DNA of 38,007 bases from Chloroflexota bacterium. GTDB lineage: Bacteria > Chloroflexota > Limnocylindria > P2-11E. Shown piece by piece: positions 25,424-36,700 of this stretch; the first letter of the stretch is position 1; each line of letters opens with the position of its first letter. Location: positions 1 through 38,007 of the forward strand of contig VBDV01000119.1 of NCBI GenBank assembly GCA_005882765.1, given 5' to 3'. The notes below the pieces were generated by a model. It searched no databases. It saw only the letters and a program-made list of their open reading frames with translations, and had not been told where the DNA came from. Position numbers and translations under genes: made by a program.

Positions 25424-25746
25424 CACTTGACTCGTTTTGTCCTGCCTTTAGACCGGGGCGGTCGAAGTCGCAGGTCTTGCAGGCGTTGTCCGAGTTGATC
25501 ATCGCCGGCAATATGGTCGATGTCTGACTCGAGCCCCAGGACCCCCAGAACGCGGACCAGGAGCGCGAGCCCAGTGGATAGATCGCCCTTTTCAACACGC
25601 CATACCGTCATGCGCGAGGCGTTAACTCTCGCCGCCATCTCCGACAACGAGATCCCACGACGCATACGCGCGAGTCGAAGGCGCTCGCCGAGCGCGACGG
25701 CGCGTCGCCTCGTTTGAGGAAAGAGAGGGCGCTGGGGTCGGGACAT
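25423..25746 (-). CDS. hipB: HipB-type antitoxin, XRE helix-turn-helix
   Basis: The 107-residue protein would neutralise HipA and repress the operon. Residues 20-75 form an XRE helix-turn-helix (LGERLRLARMRRGISLSEMAARVNASRMTVWRVEKGDLSTGLALLVRVLGVLG). A basic C-terminal tail (RLRPPRSKGRTKRVK) follows. The ATG is at 25744-25746. No Shine-Dalgarno precedes it, and the predicted -10 box ends 7 nt upstream, so the message is probably leaderless. Its stop overlaps the hipA start. Confidence 0.92.
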   Translation of the reverse strand: MSRPQRPLFPQTRRRAVALGERLRLARMRRGISLSEMAARVNASRMTVWRVEKGDLSTGLALLVRVLGVLGLESDIDHIAGDDQLGQRLQDLRLRPPRSKGRTKRVK

Positions 25747-25753
25747 GTCTCAT

Positions 25754-25783
25754 AAATTAGATCATTGATGGCCTAATTGTCCA
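25754..25783 (-). promoter_or_regulatory. hipBA promoter with overlapping operator
   Basis: On the minus strand, TGGACA (25783-25778) and TAATTT (25759-25754) are 18 nt apart and resemble -35 and -10 boxes. An inverted repeat AATTAG-N12-CTAATT (25755-25778) lies between and over them, as expected for an autoregulatory HipB site. A perfect palindrome, GACATGTC (25742-25749), covers the start codon. Confidence 0.55.
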
Positions 25784-25796
25784 GTCTATGATGCAC

Positions 25797-28222
<2,426 letters not shown>

Positions 28223-28286
28223 GAGAACGCGCTTTCCGCGGACGTCGGCGTCCCGGATGGTCCGCTTGTGAAAGAGCGCCGCCGTG

Positions 28287-29315
28287 TTAGCGGCCAGCGG
28301 TGACCGGGACGCGCATCTTCGAGGCGACGAACTCGGTGATGTCGGCGAGGCGGCACGCGTAGCCCCACTCGTTGTCGTACCAGGAAATGATCTTGACCAT
28401 GTTGCCCAGGACGATCGTGTCCAACCCGCTGACGATCGTCGAGTGCGCGTCGCCCTTCAGATCGCTCGAGACGAGCGGCTCCTCGGTGTAATCCATGATC
28501 CCCTTGAGCGGTCCCTCGGAAGCGCGCTTGAACGCGGCGTTCACCTCGTCCTTGGTGACCTCGCGTTTCAGATTCGCCGTGAAGTCGACAACCGAGACCG
28601 TCGGCGTGGGGACGCGGAAGGACATGCCGGTGAAGCGGCCCTTGAGCTCGGGAATGACGAGCGCGACGGCGCGCGCCGCACCCGTCTCGGAGGGAACGAT
28701 GTTCTCCGATGCCGCCCGAGCGTCGCGCGGGTCCCCGGCGACCGTATCGAGCAGCCGCTGGCTGAGCGTCTTCGAATGGATCGTCGTGAGGAAGCCCTTC
28801 TCGATGCCGAACTCGTCGTTCAGCACCTTCGCGACGGGCGCGAGACCATTCGTCGTGCACGACGCGTTCGAGATGATGTGGTGCTTCTCGGCATCGAACT
28901 CGTTCTCGTTCACGCCGAGCACGATCGTCTTGTCTTCGTTCTTCGCGGGGGCGGAGATGATCACGTACTTCGCGCCCGCGTCGATATGCGCCTTCGCCTT
29001 CGTGGCGTCGGTGAAGAACCCGGTTGACTCCACGACGATGTCGACGTCCAGGGCCTTCCAGGGCAGCTTTGCGGGATCGCGCTCCTGGAGCACCTTGATC
29101 GTGCGACCGTCGACGACGAGCGAGTCGGCCGTGGCCGAGACGTCTCCCTGGTACCTGCCGTAGTTCGAATCATGCTTGAAGAGGTGGGCGTTCATCTTGG
29201 GGTCAGCGAGGTCGTTCAGCGCGACGATCTCGACCTCCGGATGCCTCTCGAGCGACGCCTTCAGGAACTGGCGGCCGATGCGGCCGAATCCATTGATCGC
29301 AACACGAGCTTTCAT
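28287..29315 (-). CDS. gap: Type I glyceraldehyde-3-phosphate dehydrogenase
   Basis: GAPDH oxidises glyceraldehyde-3-phosphate to 1,3-bisphosphoglycerate with NAD or NADP. The 342-residue protein has the Rossmann start [17 protein letters not shown] and the catalytic cysteine motif [17 protein letters not shown]. The active-site His is in [14 protein letters not shown], and the conserved [36 protein letters not shown] and [14 protein letters not shown] follow. An Asn-Asp pair (ALNDLAD) at the end of strand 2 fits NAD preference. The ATG has GGGGAGG five bases upstream. The gene lies 41 nt after the ROK kinase gene. Confidence 0.97.
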   Translation of the reverse strand: MKARVAINGFGRIGRQFLKASLERHPEVEIVALNDLADPKMNAHLFKHDSNYGRYQGDVSATADSLVVDGRTIKVLQERDPAKLPWKALDVDIVVESTGFFTDATKAKAHIDAGAKYVIISAPAKNEDKTIVLGVNENEFDAEKHHIISNASCTTNGLAPVAKVLNDEFGIEKGFLTTIHSKTLSQRLLDTVAGDPRDARAASENIVPSETGAARAVALVIPELKGRFTGMSFRVPTPTVSVVDFTANLKREVTKDEVNAAFKRASEGPLKGIMDYTEEPLVSSDLKGDAHSTIVSGLDTIVLGNMVKIISWYDNEWGYACRLADITEFVASKMRVPVTAGR

Positions 29316-29345
29316 CTGCGCCTCCCCAGATCGATGGAGCGGGTC

Positions 29346-29363
29346 CCTCTAGAAGACTAGAGG
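29346..29363. promoter_or_regulatory. Perfect hairpin at the ROK-gap junction
   Basis: CCTCTAG-AAGA-CTAGAGG forms a perfect 7-bp stem with a 4-nt loop, covering the ROK stop codon and lying 31 nt before the gap start. There is no T tract. It could be a processing site or stabilise the gap message. Confidence 0.4.
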
Positions 29364-30292
29364 AACCATTCGCCCCGGCCAGCGAGCCGTTCTCGGGCAC
29401 TGATCACGGCACCCAGCATGCCGACATCGCGACCGAGGCCGGGCGGCACCAGGCGTACCGCGTCCGCGGCAACACGGAACGCACGTGTGTCGATCGCGCG
29501 GCGCATCGGCTCGAGCGTGTGCGCGGGCTCGTGCTCGGCGATCGACCCCCCGATGACGATGAGCGACGGATTCAGGCCGTTCACGAGCGTTATCGCGAGG
29601 TTTCCGAGCGCTGCTTCGGCGCGCGCGAGGATCGCGACGGCGCGCGAATCGCCCGACGCCGCGGCGGCGTAGACGCGCGCCGCATCGTCGACGCCATAGG
29701 CCTCCGCGAGAAATCGGCCGGCGGCGAGTGACTCGACGCAGCCGTAGCTGCCGCAGCCGCAGCGCGGTCCCTCGAGCGCGACGGGCCAGTGGCCGATCTC
29801 GCCCGCGATGTTGCTGACCCCGCGAAGCATCCGGCCGCCGCTCACGAGCGCGCCGCCGATCCCGGTGGAAATGGTCACGTAGACGAAATCGCGCACGCCC
29901 TTCGCGGCGCCCGCCACCCCCTCGCCGATCGCGGCCATCACGGTGTCGCGATCCAGGAACACAGCGTCAATTCCGAGCGCCTTCGCGAGGCCCTCCGCCA
30001 AGTGGACGTCGGCGAAGCCGTTTATGTTCGGAGCGTCGTAGACGATCCCCGAGAGGTGGTTGAGCGGACCGGGAGCCGAGCACGCCGCGCCGGCGAGCTC
30101 GCGAGGGGTCGTCCCCATCGCGTCGAGCGCGGCCCGTGAGCTCTCGGCGATCGCGGCGATGACGTCCGCCGCGCCGGTCCGCGGCGTCGGCCGCTCGTCG
30201 CGGGCGACGATGCGCGGGATCGGGTGCTCGTCGCGCGCGATGACGCTCCGGATATTCGAGGCGCCGAGATCGATGCCGAGGTAGAGGCTCAG
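29357..30292 (-). CDS. ROK family sugar kinase (glucokinase-like), probable CTG start
   Basis: ROK kinases phosphorylate glucose or other hexoses. The track starts at an internal ATG (30118) and misses about 58 residues. The in-frame DNA upstream encodes LSLYLGIDLGASNIRSVIA, the phosphate-1 loop of the family, and begins with CTG at 30290-30292, overlapping the preceding stop as CTGA. No ATG, GTG or TTG is available in that stretch. With CTG the protein has 311 residues, a normal ROK length. The other signatures are ISTGIGGALVSGGRMLRGVSNIAGEIGH and the zinc motif CGCGSYGCVES. No helix-turn-helix is present, so it is a kinase rather than a repressor. The context with a sugar ABC ATPase and glycolysis genes fits. 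Confidence 0.9.
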   Translation of the reverse strand: MSLYLGIDLGASNIRSVIARDEHPIPRIVARDERPTPRTGAADVIAAIAESSRAALDAMGTTPRELAGAACSAPGPLNHLSGIVYDAPNINGFADVHLAEGLAKALGIDAVFLDRDTVMAAIGEGVAGAAKGVRDFVYVTISTGIGGALVSGGRMLRGVSNIAGEIGHWPVALEGPRCGCGSYGCVESLAAGRFLAEAYGVDDAARVYAAAASGDSRAVAILARAEAALGNLAITLVNGLNPSLIVIGGSIAEHEPAHTLEPMRRAIDTRAFRVAADAVRLVPPGLGRDVGMLGAVISARERLAGRGEWFL

Positions 30293-31989
30293 ACCCTCGG
30301 GAGCTTGCCCGCGAGCTCCGGCGCCTGCAGTGCGTTCGTGTCCCCACCAAACACCTGCTGCTGGGCCGCCCTGTAACCCTTCTTCGCTTTGTCCTTGCCG
30401 AACGCGCGCTCGGCATCCTCGTAGATCTGTCGCACCAGCGTGGCCAGATACGGCACGGCCTGGTGCTCGTCGAAGCCTTCGCGCTCGAGTGCCGCCGCAT
30501 CGATGAGGTCATCCACGACCGGCAACGGCCGATCGATCGGGTCGGCCTGCTCGTCTACACGCATGAGGAGATTCGCGAGACGCGTCTCGATCTTGCCCTT
30601 GCCGTAGCCACCGCTGTTGTATTCGACGAGCAGCGCATTCGAGAGCGAAGCGAGCTTTCCCGTTTTGCTCGCTGCCGCGCTCGCGGGTTCGATGCGCGCG
30701 ATCGGCGTCGGCGTCTCATCGCGCCGGAAACGGCCCAGGAACCCACCCTTCTTCTTTTCGGCGGTCGCATCCGCGGCGGCCGACTGTGGCGGCGGCGCCC
30801 ATTCGTCAGCGCGCGACGGCACCGCCTTCGTCGCCGTCGATTCCTGCTGCGGCGCGGGGGCACCCCAGGGATCGGCGTTCGCCGGCTGCTCCTTCGGCTT
30901 GGCGCTCGGGGCCCAGGCGTTCGCTGGTTTCTCGGTCGACGCTGGTGGCGGCGTCGTCCAGGATTCGGGCGGCCTGCCTCCGCCGGGCGCGCGCCACCAA
31001 TCCTTTGGCTCCTGCGGGGGCGTCTCTTTCGTCGCGGGCGCGGGCGTCTGCGGTTGCGGCACGTTCGCGGCGGGTCCCGGAGCAAACAGACCTGACAGAG
31101 ACGACAGCCTGTCGTCGACCGCCGGAGGGACCTCGACCGCCGGCGGAGGCGGTTCAGGCACAGGGGCGAAGCCACCCATGCGCTGCGCGATCTCGTTTTG
31201 CAGGTCCTCGCGGATCGGGGGTGGCGGAGAGACCTGTTCGGGCTGCGCTCGCTGCTCCCTCGGCGCCTCAGGGGTCGGTCGCGACGGCGCGGTGCTGCTC
31301 GACCAATCCGGGGTCGGTCGCGCAGCCTCCTCGTGCGCATCGGGCGGCGGCCACGCTTCGGTCGCGGGAGGCGGCGGCAGAGGTTCCGGCGGCGGAGCGG
31401 GCTCAGGAGCCGCGTACGGCGCCGGTCGCTCGGCGGGGCGATTCTCGGCCGGGGACAAGCCCTCGATGACCCCGTCCTTAACGAGGCCGGACAGAAGAGT
31501 CAGCGTCTGCATCTTTCCGAGGCGGAGCTGCTCGGCGATCGCGGCGACATCGCGCTCGCCATTGACGGCAAGTAGCGCCCGCCAGCGGTCGGGCGTGAAC
31601 GTGACCGCGCCCTGATCGGCGGCCTTCTCGGAGAGCCGGAAGCGCATCCGGTCGTCGGGTATCGACTCGCGAATCGTCGCGATCCGATCGCGCGCCTCGG
31701 CAGCCCGCTTCAGGAGAGAGACAAGATCTCCGGCTTCGAGGTTTGCTTCGGGCGCCGATTCCCATGGCGTGAACTCGAAATCGGCCTGCGAGATCGCAAA
31801 GATAGCGCCGAGGGCGTTCTCGCCTCCCTCGCCATCCATGACCGCCGCGACGAGGCGTCCACCAGCAAAGCCGAGGGCACCGACCTTGGCGTCGCCTCGT
31901 ACCTGGAGCTCCCCTGTCTTCGAAGTGCCTGCGAGGAGACCGATGACTGATTCGAGCGGAAAGTCGCTCGTGGAGCCCCGAAGGGTCAC
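30289..31989 (-). CDS. DUF4388-domain protein with long proline-rich linker
   Basis: The protein has 566 residues and starts with GTG, overlapping the ugpC stop as GTGA. Residues 1-95 match the DUF4388 (PATAN-like) domain found in bacterial signalling proteins (DFPLESVIGLLAGTSKTGELQVRGDAKVGALGFAGGRLVAAV). Residues 130-170 form a winged-helix-like unit (WRALLAVNGERDVAAIAEQLRLGKMQTLTLLSGLVKDGVIEGL). About 260 residues of Pro/Ala-rich linker follow, then a basic GGFLGRFRRDE segment. A conserved-looking helical C-terminal domain of about 130 residues ends the protein (NALLVEYNSGGYGKGKIETRLANLLMRVDEQADPIDRPLPVVDDLI). No catalytic site is seen. It may be a scaffold. Its place between a sugar transporter ATPase and a sugar kinase is odd. 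Confidence 0.8.
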   Translation of the reverse strand: MTLRGSTSDFPLESVIGLLAGTSKTGELQVRGDAKVGALGFAGGRLVAAVMDGEGGENALGAIFAISQADFEFTPWESAPEANLEAGDLVSLLKRAAEARDRIATIRESIPDDRMRFRLSEKAADQGAVTFTPDRWRALLAVNGERDVAAIAEQLRLGKMQTLTLLSGLVKDGVIEGLSPAENRPAERPAPYAAPEPAPPPEPLPPPPATEAWPPPDAHEEAARPTPDWSSSTAPSRPTPEAPREQRAQPEQVSPPPPIREDLQNEIAQRMGGFAPVPEPPPPAVEVPPAVDDRLSSLSGLFAPGPAANVPQPQTPAPATKETPPQEPKDWWRAPGGGRPPESWTTPPPASTEKPANAWAPSAKPKEQPANADPWGAPAPQQESTATKAVPSRADEWAPPPQSAAADATAEKKKGGFLGRFRRDETPTPIARIEPASAAASKTGKLASLSNALLVEYNSGGYGKGKIETRLANLLMRVDEQADPIDRPLPVVDDLIDAAALEREGFDEHQAVPYLATLVRQIYEDAERAFGKDKAKKGYRAAQQQVFGGDTNALQAPELAGKLPRV

Positions 31990-33071
31990 CGCAACGCTGC
32001 CTCGGTCTGCTTGTCGAAGACGTGAAGCTTCTTGAGATTCAGCCCCACGCGCAGCGTCTGACCGGGCTTGGTCTGCGTCTGCGTTCCGACCCGCGCGATG
32101 AAGTTCGTTGTGTCCGCCGAGAGCAGGAGCTGCAGCTCGTTACCGAGAAATTCGACGACCTCGACCTTCGCGTCGAGCGGAAGCTGCCCGTCCTGCCGTT
32201 CGGTCGCCATGTCGTTGATGTCCTCAGGTCGGATCCCGAGGATCACGTCGCGGCCGACCGCCTCCGCGGCCTTCCCGCTCAAGGGTGCCTTGAAGAATCC
32301 AGCGTCGGCGACGACCTGGCCGTTCGATCCGGTCACCTTCGCGGGAAAGAAGTTCATCGACGGCGAGCCGATGAATCCCGCGACGAAGAGGTTCGCGGGC
32401 CGCTCGTGCAGCGTTTCTGGTGTATCGAGCTGCTGCAGCTTCCCGTCGTTCATGACGGCGATGCGATCGCCCATGGTCATTGCTTCGACCTGATCGTGGG
32501 TGACGTAGATCGTCGTCCGGCGAATGCGTTGATGAAGCTGCTGCAGCATCGCGCGGGTTTGGATGCGCAGCTTCGCGTCGAGGTTGGAGAGCGGCTCGTC
32601 CATGAGGAACACGGCGGGCTCGCGCGCGATCGCACGACCGACCGCGACACGCTGGCGCTGGCCACCCGAGAGCTCCTTCGGCTTGCGCTTGAGGAGCTGA
32701 CCGATCCCGAGCATCTTGCCGACCTCGTTCACCCGTCGATCGATCTCCTGCTTGGGCATGCCACGCAGCTTCAGACCGAAGGCGATGTTGTCGTACACGC
32801 TCATGTGGGGGTAGAGCGCGTAGTTCTGGAAGACCATGGCGATGTCGCGATCCTTCGGCGGAACGTCGTTCACCACCCGCTCGCCGATGCGGATGTCTCC
32901 GGTCGTCTGCTCCTCGAGGCCGGCGAGCATCCGCAGTGCGGTCGTCTTCCCGCATCCGGAGGGTCCGACCAGGACGAGGAACTCCGAGTCGCGCACGGCC
33001 AGGTTCAGGTCGTTCACCGCGACGAACTCGCCGAAGCGCTTGGTGACGTGGTCGTAGGTGACGGTTGCCAT
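31986..33071 (-). CDS. ugpC: Sugar ABC transporter ATP-binding protein (UgpC/MsmK/MalK type)
   Basis: This ATPase powers uptake of oligosaccharides or glycerol-phosphate compounds by carbohydrate ABC importers. It is often shared by several permeases. The start is the ATG at 33069-33071 (MATVTYDHVTKRFGEFVAVNDLNLAV), and the track adds 10 residues upstream. The 361-residue protein has Walker A GPSGCGKTT, Q-loop MVFQNYALYPHMSVYDNIAFGLKLR, signature LSGGQRQRVAVGRAIA, Walker B VFLMDEPLSNLDAKLR and switch VTHDQVEAMTMGDR. The C-terminal MalK-type OB/TOBE domain is complete (LGIRPEDI...VEFLGNELQLLLSADTTNFIARV). No permease or binding protein gene is near. The specific symbol within the family is uncertain. 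Confidence 0.9.
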   Translation of the reverse strand: MATVTYDHVTKRFGEFVAVNDLNLAVRDSEFLVLVGPSGCGKTTALRMLAGLEEQTTGDIRIGERVVNDVPPKDRDIAMVFQNYALYPHMSVYDNIAFGLKLRGMPKQEIDRRVNEVGKMLGIGQLLKRKPKELSGGQRQRVAVGRAIAREPAVFLMDEPLSNLDAKLRIQTRAMLQQLHQRIRRTTIYVTHDQVEAMTMGDRIAVMNDGKLQQLDTPETLHERPANLFVAGFIGSPSMNFFPAKVTGSNGQVVADAGFFKAPLSGKAAEAVGRDVILGIRPEDINDMATERQDGQLPLDAKVEVVEFLGNELQLLLSADTTNFIARVGTQTQTKPGQTLRVGLNLKKLHVFDKQTEAALR

Positions 33072-33143
33072 CTCGCCGCAAGTATGTCGCAGCGCCGCCA
33101 AGCGGGCACGTCGCCTGTTAGCCCGCTCGGCCCGGCGGCCTCG

Positions 33144-33665
33144 TTACGGAAGGAGCCGAGTGGGCGGAATGGCCGCCGGCCACGAAAAAGGCGGCGAGAA
33201 GGTCACCCGGACGGCGCCCGGCGTCGAGAGCGCCTCGGACACGCGAAGACGGGCCAAAACTCGCAGCCGATACGCGACCGCACCGGCCGGCGGATCGAGC
33301 GCGATCTCGACCGTCGCGGTCTCGCCCGCACGGACGAAACTGGCGTCGGTCAATGCGAACTGGCGGGGCCGTCCGCTCGCGCGGTCGTACCAGGCGACCC
33401 GGACGAACGCCTCGCGGACGAGCGGGTCGCTTACCTCGAGCGTCGCCCGAAATCCCGCACGGCCGTCCGGCACCGGGACGAGCCCGCTCTCTATGCCCCA
33501 GGCTCGACCGCCGGGCACACCGACGACGAGCTGCGGCCCATCCGCGCCGAACGACCCGCGCGGCGTCGTGCGGCGGTACGGCGGTCCGCCGTCGGCGCTG
33601 GCCGATAGACCAACGACCGCCATCGCAACAAGTCCGATCACAAGCGAAACCAGGTTCTTTGACAT
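33144..33665 (-). CDS. Hypothetical exported protein, 173 aa
   Basis: The N-terminus is a Sec signal (MSKNLVSLVIGLVAMAVVGLSASA). The mature part begins DGGPPYRRTTPRGSFGADGPQLVVGVPGG and continues as an all-beta domain (GFRATLEVSDPLVREAFVRVAWYDRASGRPRQFALTDASFVRAGETATVEIALDPPAGAVAYRLRVLARL). That pattern resembles an Ig-like or FN3-like fold. No lipobox or membrane anchor is seen. The function is unknown. The upstream region holds the phased GTGCG repeat array, which may be its regulatory region. It is followed by ugpC on the same strand, 72 nt away. Confidence 0.65.
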   Translation of the reverse strand: MSKNLVSLVIGLVAMAVVGLSASADGGPPYRRTTPRGSFGADGPQLVVGVPGGRAWGIESGLVPVPDGRAGFRATLEVSDPLVREAFVRVAWYDRASGRPRQFALTDASFVRAGETATVEIALDPPAGAVAYRLRVLARLRVSEALSTPGAVRVTFSPPFSWPAAIPPTRLLP

Positions 33666-33690
33666 GCCGGAGACCGTACTCGACGGACCC

Positions 33691-33760
33691 GTGCGTGTCT
33701 GTCCTCAATTTGTGCGATCCCGTCGCACGTTCGTGCGAAAGCCGTCGCACATTTGTGCGC
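33691..33760. repeat. Phased direct/inverted repeat array (GTGCGA / TCGCAC)
   Basis: GTGCG occurs at 33691, 33712, 33733 and 33755, that is with spacings of 21, 21 and 22 bp, or two DNA turns. TCGCAC copies at 33723 and 33745 pair with the following GTGCG copies as TCGCAC-N4-GTGCG palindromes. The array lies 26-95 bp upstream of the ATG of the exported protein gene and after the PAP2-GH38 gene. It looks like a multi-site operator. Confidence 0.7.
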
Positions 33761-33767
33761 ACCGCCG

Positions 33768-36700
33768 TCAGGCGAGCTGCACGATCCAGGTCGCGATCTC
33801 ATAGGGCGCGAGATGGGCCCTCGCGAGGCTTCCATCAATGTCCAGCGGAGCCGCGGTTCGGATCACGTCAAGCCCGTTGTTCCCAAGGCTCTGGTCGCCC
33901 TCCCGGAGATCGACGGGGCGCGAGGCGCGGATGGCCCGGTCGAAGCGGAGGGTGCCGGACACCTCCTCACGTTCCGGGTTTGCGATCCGCACGACGAGGG
34001 TTCCGTCAGGCCCCGCGCGAAGCGAGGTCAGCACGAGCGGCGTGGCCGGATCGACGAAAGACATGAGCGAGCGCGGGCGACCATCCCCCAGAACGGCGAT
34101 CGGGGCCGACAGCCATTCGCGAACGATCCGTGCCGCCCGTGCGACATCGATCTGTTCGTCGATCGGCACGACCGTGTAGCGGTAGGAGCGACTCCCGATG
34201 CACTGCGCCGAAGGCGTCGCGAGCTCGGGCCCGGCGTGGCCGTGGCGCTCGGGAAGGTCGCCTCGCGAGAGGAAGCCCACGGCGCGCAGCAACGTGATCG
34301 CGACCGTGCCGCCATCGTGAAGGACCGAATACTCGCGCAGACCGTCGACCCCGACGGCCAGTCCCTTGGTCGCGCCCTTCACCGCCACGAAGTCGTGCAC
34401 GCATGCCTCCGAGGTTGGTGGTTCGATCCATCGGCGGCGAACCTCAAAGCGGTTGGAGCGCTCGAGCATCGCGAACGCGGCGCCGCATTGGTGTGTAAGC
34501 GCGCGGGTGCCGGTCTCGCACAGCGCGCGCAGGCGATGATCGCTCGCGCGGTTGTCGACCTCGAGCGTGACGTCGACTCGCCGCTCGCCCGCGTCGAGCG
34601 AGACTTCGGTCCTGACCGGGCAATCGACGAGCTCGGGTGAACGCGCGAGCCGATCGTCGCGCAATTGTGCCGGGAGTCGCAGGACGAATTCGACCGTCGC
34701 GGTCGCCCGATCGCCGGTAACGGAAGTCGCTCGCGTCCCAACGACGCCTTCGGAACCGACCGTGGGGCCGGCGTAGGAGTAGGTGTACTCGTCGCCACGG
34801 TCGCCCTCCGAGATCAGCCGGTTCTGCCGCCCGCCGCGGTCGCCGGTGGCCTTGTCGACGATGACGAAGCTCCCGTCGACATCGACCTCCACGCGCAGAA
34901 GGCCGTTTTCGATCGCGGCGTCGCCGTCCGCGCGGACCGCCGGCGCCGGGGCCACGACCACCGGCGCGAGGCCAAGCCCGTTCGAACGAACGCGCGTCGG
35001 GCGTCCGTCGATCGGCACAACCGTGTCGCGGGGCCACGGCAGCGAGTCCCAGAGCATCGCCCTGGTCCCCGGCCCGGCGAGCCGCTCGAGCAGCCGGCTC
35101 GCGAGCGCTGTCCCGCGCTCGCGGACATATTCGAAGCGTGGCGCCATATCGACGTCGTGGACCGCGTCGATCGAGCAGCCGCAGATCGAGTCGTGCGGGT
35201 GGTTTTGCAGGAGCATTCGCCAGAGATCGCGGAGCTCGTCGCGAGCGGTGCCACCGGTGAGCGCGTCGAGCGGCTCGCAACGCTCGAGAAGGAGCCGCTC
35301 GCAGGCGACGTTCTCCTGTTTGATCCACACGCGCGTTGAGTTCACGCCGCGGAGGATCGGGCGGTATCGGCCGCTCGCGATCTCACCGCTGACCCGATGT
35401 TGGAGCGCGGGCATCGCCGAGGCGAAGTCTTCGAGGCTCGCGATACGCACGTCGACGTTGGGGAACGCCTGCCGCATCTCGCGCACCGCCTCCGGCAGGC
35501 GCGCGTACGCCTCGACGTGGTCATCGCCGACCATCAGGAGGACCGCGTCGCCGTTCGCGTAGGGCGTGAGCCGATCGAGGATCTTGGCGGTCTTCTCCTT
35601 CACCCGGCGGCGCAGCGCGTCGGGACCCTCGCTTGCGGGGCCGACCAAGGGCAGCGCGTTGGAGTAGTGATCGACGAGGTGCGCCGCGCGAACGCGATCG
35701 CCGGAGGGCGCCTCCCACCAGAACTCGCTCCCGACCGATTCGCCCTCGTCCCCCATCCCGCGCGCGAAGACGTAGGTGTCGTATCCGAACGCGCGGAGGA
35801 TCTGCGGGAGCTGCGCCGGATGGCCGAACGGGTCGGCGACGTACGCCACGCGCGCGGCACGCCCGAGCTCGCCCGCGCTCCGGAGCCCCTCCTGAAGATT
35901 GCGGACGATCGATTCGCCGGAGACGAGGAGGAGGTCCGCGAGGACGTGCCACGGCCCGATGAGGAGCCGGTCGGACCGGACGAGCGCTTCGACTCGCGCG
36001 AGGTCAGCGGGGCGTTTCTCGAGATAGTCCTGGATCGCGATGGTCTGTCCATCGAAGGTGAATGAGCGAAAGTCGGGGTCGCGTTCGAGGACGTCCAGGA
36101 GGCGCGACACCATCGGAACGAGCCGGGCGCGATATCCCTCGAACCGCTCGTACCACTCGCGGTCCCAGTGCGTGTGCGGGATCACGAAGGCGCGCCAGCG
36201 GAGGCGTCGCCGGACGAGCGCGACCGCGCGCGGGGCGAGGAGCCCGAACACGATGCCGACGGTCATGCCGCCGAGCACGTCGAATGGGTAATGAACGCCG
36301 ACCACCACGCGCGCGAGCGCGCAAGAGATCCCGAGCAGGAGAACGGGCACGCGATAGCGCGGTGAGACGTACGCGAACGCGACGGCGGCACCCATCGCCA
36401 GGGCCGCGTCGCCTGACGGGAACGAGTACGACGAGGGATGCGCGATGACGGTCTCGGGCGCGGGCAGCGGTCCGGGAGCGTTCGCGAGAGCGTCGAACGG
36501 ACGCGGCCGGCGCAGGACGACCTTCGCGATCTCGGTGAAGGCCCACGAGGTGAGGATCGCGAGCACGACCGTGCCGGTCGCGGCGATCCCTCGACGGTTC
36601 AGCCCACGCGAGCGGAGAAGAAGGAACGCGAGGATCCACCAGAAGAACCCGTCCCAGTTCAAGTAGGTGAGGGCAACGGCGATGACCGAGGTCACGAAAT

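Noticed and set aside
33101-33127. AGCGGGC/GCCCGCT inverted repeat as a terminator
   Set aside because: The loop is 13 nt and no T tract follows on either strand. In GC-rich DNA such a pairing can occur by chance.
33691-33760. Repeat array as CRISPR
   Set aside because: Units are only 6-16 bp with 21-22 bp periodicity and no long constant repeat or distinct spacers.
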